NCBI GenBank assembly: GCA_028287035.1
Contig: JAQBQL010000185.1
Location: 1-42,670, forward strand
Direction of reading: 5' to 3'
DNA: 42,670 nucleotides
Source: Labilithrix sp.
Lineage (GTDB): Bacteria; Myxococcota; Polyangia; Polyangiales; Polyangiaceae
In this document: piece after piece, positions 39,837 through 42,670 of the stretch
Numbering within the stretch: the stretch's first letter is position 1
Layout: the number at the start of each line of letters is the position of its first letter
Program-made: the position numbers and the translations under genes
Notes under the pieces: generated by a model
Seen by the model: the letters and a program-made list of their open reading frames with translations, nothing else
Database searches by the model: none
Told to the model about the DNA's origin: nothing

Positions 39837-42670
39837 ATGGCAGATACGGATCTCGTTGCGCTCCTCGGCGAAGCCCTCGCGAGCGCCATCACGAAGAAGG
39901 GCTACACCTCCCTCACCCCCGTCCAGGAAGCGGTGCTCGCACCCGAGCTCGAGGGTCGCGACCTTCGCGTGAGCTCGCAGACCGGCTCCGGCAAGACGGT
40001 AGCGATCGGGTTCACGCTCCGCAGCATCGTGGTCGGCGACTCCGCCGCCACCGCGAAGGGCGGCGCTCGCCCGCGCGCGCTCGTCGTCGCGCCGACGCGC
40101 GAGCTCGGCAAGCAGGTCGAGAGCGAGCTCTCGTGGCTGTTCGCGCCGCTCGGCGTCAAGGTCGCCGGCGTCACCGGCGGCGGCGACTACCGCGACGAGC
40201 GGCGAGCCTTCGCCTCCGGCCCCGGCATCGTCGTGGGCACGCCGGGGCGCCTGCTCGATCACCTGAAGCGCGGCTCGATCGACCCGTCACAGATCGGCGC
40301 GGTCGTCCTCGACGAGGCCGACCGCATGCTCGACTTCGGCTTCCGCGAGGACCTCGAGGCCATCCTCGCCTTCGCGCCGGGCGGCCACCGCACGCACCTC
40401 GTGTCGGCAACGTTCCCGCGCGAGGTCACCGCGCTCGCCAACCGCGTGCAGACCGACCCGGTCCGCATCGAGGGCACGCCCCTCGGCACGGCCAACACCG
40501 ACATCGAGCACGTCGTGCACCTCGTGCAGCCGAACGAGCGGCTCGACGCGATGGTCAACCTGCTGCTCGAGAACCCCGAGGGCACGACCCTCATCTTCGC
40601 GCGCACCCGGGCCGACGTCGGCGAGCTCACGAGCCTCCTCGGGGACATCGGCTTCCGCGTCGACTCGCTCTCCGGCGAGATGGAGCAGCGCGAGCGCAAC
40701 AAGGCGCTCGCCGCCTTCAAGCGCGGCGACCTCGACGCGCTCGTCGCCACCGACGTCGCGGCGCGCGGCATCGACGTGCAGGACATCTCGCGCGTGCTCC
40801 ACGCGGAGCCGCCGGGGGACGTCGACGCGTACACCCATCGCAGCGGCCGCACCGGCCGCGCGGGACGCCGCGGCAAGAGCTCGGTCCTCGTGATGCCCCA
40901 GCAGCTCAACAAGACCGTCTCGCTCCTCGAGCGCGCACGGGTGCGCTGGTCGTTCGAGCCGCTCCCGACCGCCGACGCGATCGAGGCCGCGCGCGAGGCA
41001 CGGCTCTTCGCGCGCCTCACCGCCGTGCCGGCCGAGATCGATCCCGCCGAGCCGCTCCCGGCGCCCGATCCCGACGCGCCGCCCGAGCCCGACGACCGCA
41101 CCTGGGAGCTCGCGAAGCGCATCGTCGCCACCGGCGAGGGAACGCGCGCCCTCGCCCGCATGATCGCCCGCACGAGGGCGAGCGGCCCCGAGGCCCGGCG
41201 GGTCACGGTGCTCACGCCTCCTCCGAACCGGAAGTCCAAGGCGTGGGCCGACCGGCCCGAGCGGTCCGAGCGGCCGGCCCGCCCGGAGCGCCCCACCCGC
41301 GGCGCCTACGACGCGTTCCAGCCGACGGATTTCGCGCGCGGTGCGCGTGACGTGCGCGGCCCCGCCGATGCGCGGGCGTCCTCGAACGAAGGTCCGGCGC
41401 GCGGCTTCGGCGAGGTCCGCGGGCTCCGGCCCGAGCGCGACGACAACGAGAACGAGGGCCAGGGCCCCGCCGCCGAGCCCGGCTGGACCCTGTTCCGCGT
41501 GTCGTGGGGCCAGATTCACGGCGCCGATGCGCGCCGCATGCTCGCGATGGCGTGCCGTCGCGGCGGGATCCGCGGCAGCGACGTCGGCGCGATCCGCGTC
41601 GCGCGCACGTTCTCCACGGTGGCGGTGGCCGACTCGGTGGCCCGGGCCTTCGAGGCCGCAACCCGCGAGCCGGACCCGCGCGATCCGCGCATCAAGATCC
41701 GTCCCGAGGGGGCGCCGCCGCCGCCGCCCGCGGGTGGCGGTCACGGCCCCGGAGTGGCGCGCGCGCGCGGCTCCTCGCCGGCCCTTCCGCAGCAGCCGAG
41801 CGAGGCACCCGCCGCGCCGGTCTCCGAGCCCGCCGCGCTCGAGGCGCCGCCCAGGAAGACGCTCGACATCTCCTCCGAGCTCGCGTCGAAGAAGACGCTC
41901 GAGATCCCGGAGGACCGCGCGTCTCGCAAGAGCTTCCTCCAGATCCCTGCCGAGCTGGACTCGAAGCGCAGCGTCCGCGAGATCCCCGTCGAGCACGAGT
42001 CGAAGCCGGGCGTCCAGGAGATCCCCGCCGAGCGCGAATCGAAGAAGAGCGCCCGCGAGATCCCCGCCGAGCGCGAGTCGAAGAAGAGCGTTCGCGAGGT
42101 CCCCGCCGAGCGCGAATCGAAGAGGAGCGTCCGCGAGGTCCCCGCCGAGCGCGAGTCGAAGAAGAGCGCCCGCGAGATCCCGGCCGAGCGCGAGTCCAGG
42201 AAGAGCGCCCGCGAGATCCCCGCCGAGCGCGAGTCGAAGAAGCGCCCGCCCGCGGAGGAGCGCGCCGCGCCCGCCGAGGGTGCAGCGGCGGACGCGCCCG
42301 TTCGCAAGCGGGCCACCGATCCCGAGAAGCGCGTCATCGAGACGTGGTCACGGCCCGCACGACCCGGTCCGCCGATGGGTGACCGGCGGCCGCCCTCGCG
42401 CGACGATCACCGCGGCCCGCCCTCGCGCGACGATCGCGGCCCCCGTGACGATCGGCGTCCCCCCGCTGGTGGCGGAGGAGGAGGAGGAGGAGGAGGAGGA
42501 GGAGGAGGAGAACGCGATCGCGGCCCCCGTCCCTTCGGTCGTCCCGGCGGCGGAGGCGGCGAGCGCGGCGGCGAAGGCGATCGCGGCCCCCGTCCCTTCG
42601 GCGGCCCCCGTCCGTTCGACGGCCCGCCGTCGCGCAGCGGTCCGCGTCCGTTCAACGGCCCGCCCTCGCG
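39837..42670 (+). CDS. DEAD-box RNA helicase with DbpA-like domain and repetitive tail, 3' end outside window
   Basis: The frame stays open from ATG 39837 to the last base (944 codons, no stop), so the gene is cut by the window edge. GGAGG lies 9 bases before the start. The helicase core has Q motif LTPVQ, Walker A SQTGSGKT (47-54), PTREL (87-91), TPGR (135-138), DEAD (159-162), SAT, ATDVAARGIDV and HRSGRTGR. A helical/charged linker follows. Residues about 549-625 (GWTLFRVSWGQIHGADARRML...) look like the DbpA/CsdA-type RNA-binding domain, whose founding member recognises 23S rRNA helix 92. After that come 13-residue charged repeats and a Gly/Arg/Asp/Pro tail with a (GGA)12 run. It is much longer than usual DbpA proteins (about 460 residues). 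A ribosome-assembly role is likely but inferred. Confidence 0.92.
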   Translation, partial: MADTDLVALLGEALASAITKKGYTSLTPVQEAVLAPELEGRDLRVSSQTGSGKTVAIGFTLRSIVVGDSAATAKGGARPRALVVAPTRELGKQVESELSWLFAPLGVKVAGVTGGGDYRDERRAFASGPGIVVGTPGRLLDHLKRGSIDPSQIGAVVLDEADRMLDFGFREDLEAILAFAPGGHRTHLVSATFPREVTALANRVQTDPVRIEGTPLGTANTDIEHVVHLVQPNERLDAMVNLLLENPEGTTLIFARTRADVGELTSLLGDIGFRVDSLSGEMEQRERNKALAAFKRGDLDALVATDVAARGIDVQDISRVLHAEPPGDVDAYTHRSGRTGRAGRRGKSSVLVMPQQLNKTVSLLERARVRWSFEPLPTADAIEAAREARLFARLTAVPAEIDPAEPLPAPDPDAPPEPDDRTWELAKRIVATGEGTRALARMIARTRASGPEARRVTVLTPPPNRKSKAWADRPERSERPARPERPTRGAYDAFQPTDFARGARDVRGPADARASSNEGPARGFGEVRGLRPERDDNENEGQGPAAEPGWTLFRVSWGQIHGADARRMLAMACRRGGIRGSDVGAIRVARTFSTVAVADSVARAFEAATREPDPRDPRIKIRPEGAPPPPPAGGGHGPGVARARGSSPALPQQPSEAPAAPVSEPAALEAPPRKTLDISSELASKKTLEIPEDRASRKSFLQIPAELDSKRSVREIPVEHESKPGVQEIPAERESKKSAREIPAERESKKSVREVPAERESKRSVREVPAERESKKSAREIPAERESRKSAREIPAERESKKRPPAEERAAPAEGAAADAPVRKRATDPEKRVIETWSRPARPGPPMGDRRPPSRDDHRGPPSRDDRGPRDDRRPPAGGGGGGGGGGGGGGERDRGPRPFGRPGGGGGERGGEGDRGPRPFGGPRPFDGPPSRSGPRPFNGPPS
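42018..42251 (+). repeat. Six 39-bp tandem repeats encoding EIPAERESKKSAR-type units
   Basis: Six consecutive 39-base units (starts 42018, 42057, 42096, 42135, 42174, 42213) each encode (E)(I/V)PAERESKKS(A/V)R with few changes. Four or five more diverged units precede them from about 41859 (TLDISSELASKK, TLEIPEDRASRK, SFLQIPAELDSKR, SVREIPVEHESKP). Divergence grows toward the start, as if the array expanded at its downstream end. Confidence 0.92.
42474..42509 (+). repeat. (GGA)12 trinucleotide run encoding poly-Gly
   Basis: Twelve perfect GGA codons in the helicase frame, preceded by GGT GGC and followed by GAA. GGA is otherwise a minority Gly codon in this window, so this is a slippage-derived microsatellite rather than ordinary coding sequence. 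Length changes would stay in frame. Confidence 0.95.

Noticed and set aside
39671..41350. 559-codon plus-strand frame over the last gene
   Set aside because: Arg/Ala-rich shadow translation; the helicase motifs are in another frame starting at 39837, which has no stop before the window ends.

Overview
The window is one uniformly GC-rich (about 70 %) bacterial chromosome segment packed with genes on both strands. Lipoproteins with Asp/Ala/Pro-rich linkers, a PP2C phosphatase, a 1203-residue TPR protein, FG-GAP-type repeats, a CheR with a TPR tail and many large uncharacterised proteins suggest a Myxococcota, probably Polyangia-like, genome. That assignment is an inference from gene content; there is no rRNA gene to confirm it. 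I saw no tRNA, IS element, phage gene or CRISPR array.

Layout. 1-9.6 kb holds single or paired genes: a polytopic membrane protein cut by the left edge, a PHB-depolymerase-type esterase lipoprotein, a DsbA-fold isomerase, a formylglycine-generating-enzyme-like lipoprotein, a Prim-Pol (LigD-polymerase family) convergent with a separate ATP-dependent DNA ligase, then a PP2C phosphatase, a metallophosphoesterase and a nucleotidyltransferase-fold protein. 9.7-14.8 kb is a TPR protein followed by a cyclic-nucleotide-binding MscS channel. 15.1-20.0 kb is a 1091-residue unknown membrane protein followed by prfC. 20.1-22.1 kb is a NodB deacetylase lipoprotein with six Cys-containing DxDGDG repeats.

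22.1-30.5 kb is a complete minus-strand chemosensory operon, transcribed cheW-cheR(TPR)-cheW-mcp-cheA(receiver)-cheB-histidine kinase. Every junction from the first cheW to cheB is a 4-base ATGA or GTGA overlap. There is no separate cheY.

30.7-42.7 kb holds a short DUF4132-like protein, a three-gene RNA-helicase unit (four-Cys small protein, RhlE-type helicase, 60-residue basic protein), an SRPBCC protein, argS, a 0.5 kb non-coding field of about 55-bp repeats in two inverted arms, a lipoprotein-type methyltransferase, an LLM flavin oxidoreductase, and a second DEAD-box helicase with a DbpA-like domain and long repetitive tail running off the right edge.

Two patterns cut across the window. 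First, many transcription-unit heads carry a TANNNT -10-like hexamer only 6-11 bases before the start codon, as expected for leaderless mRNAs. Second, several convergent gene pairs have almost no intergenic space, and their stop codons lie inside GC-rich hairpins.
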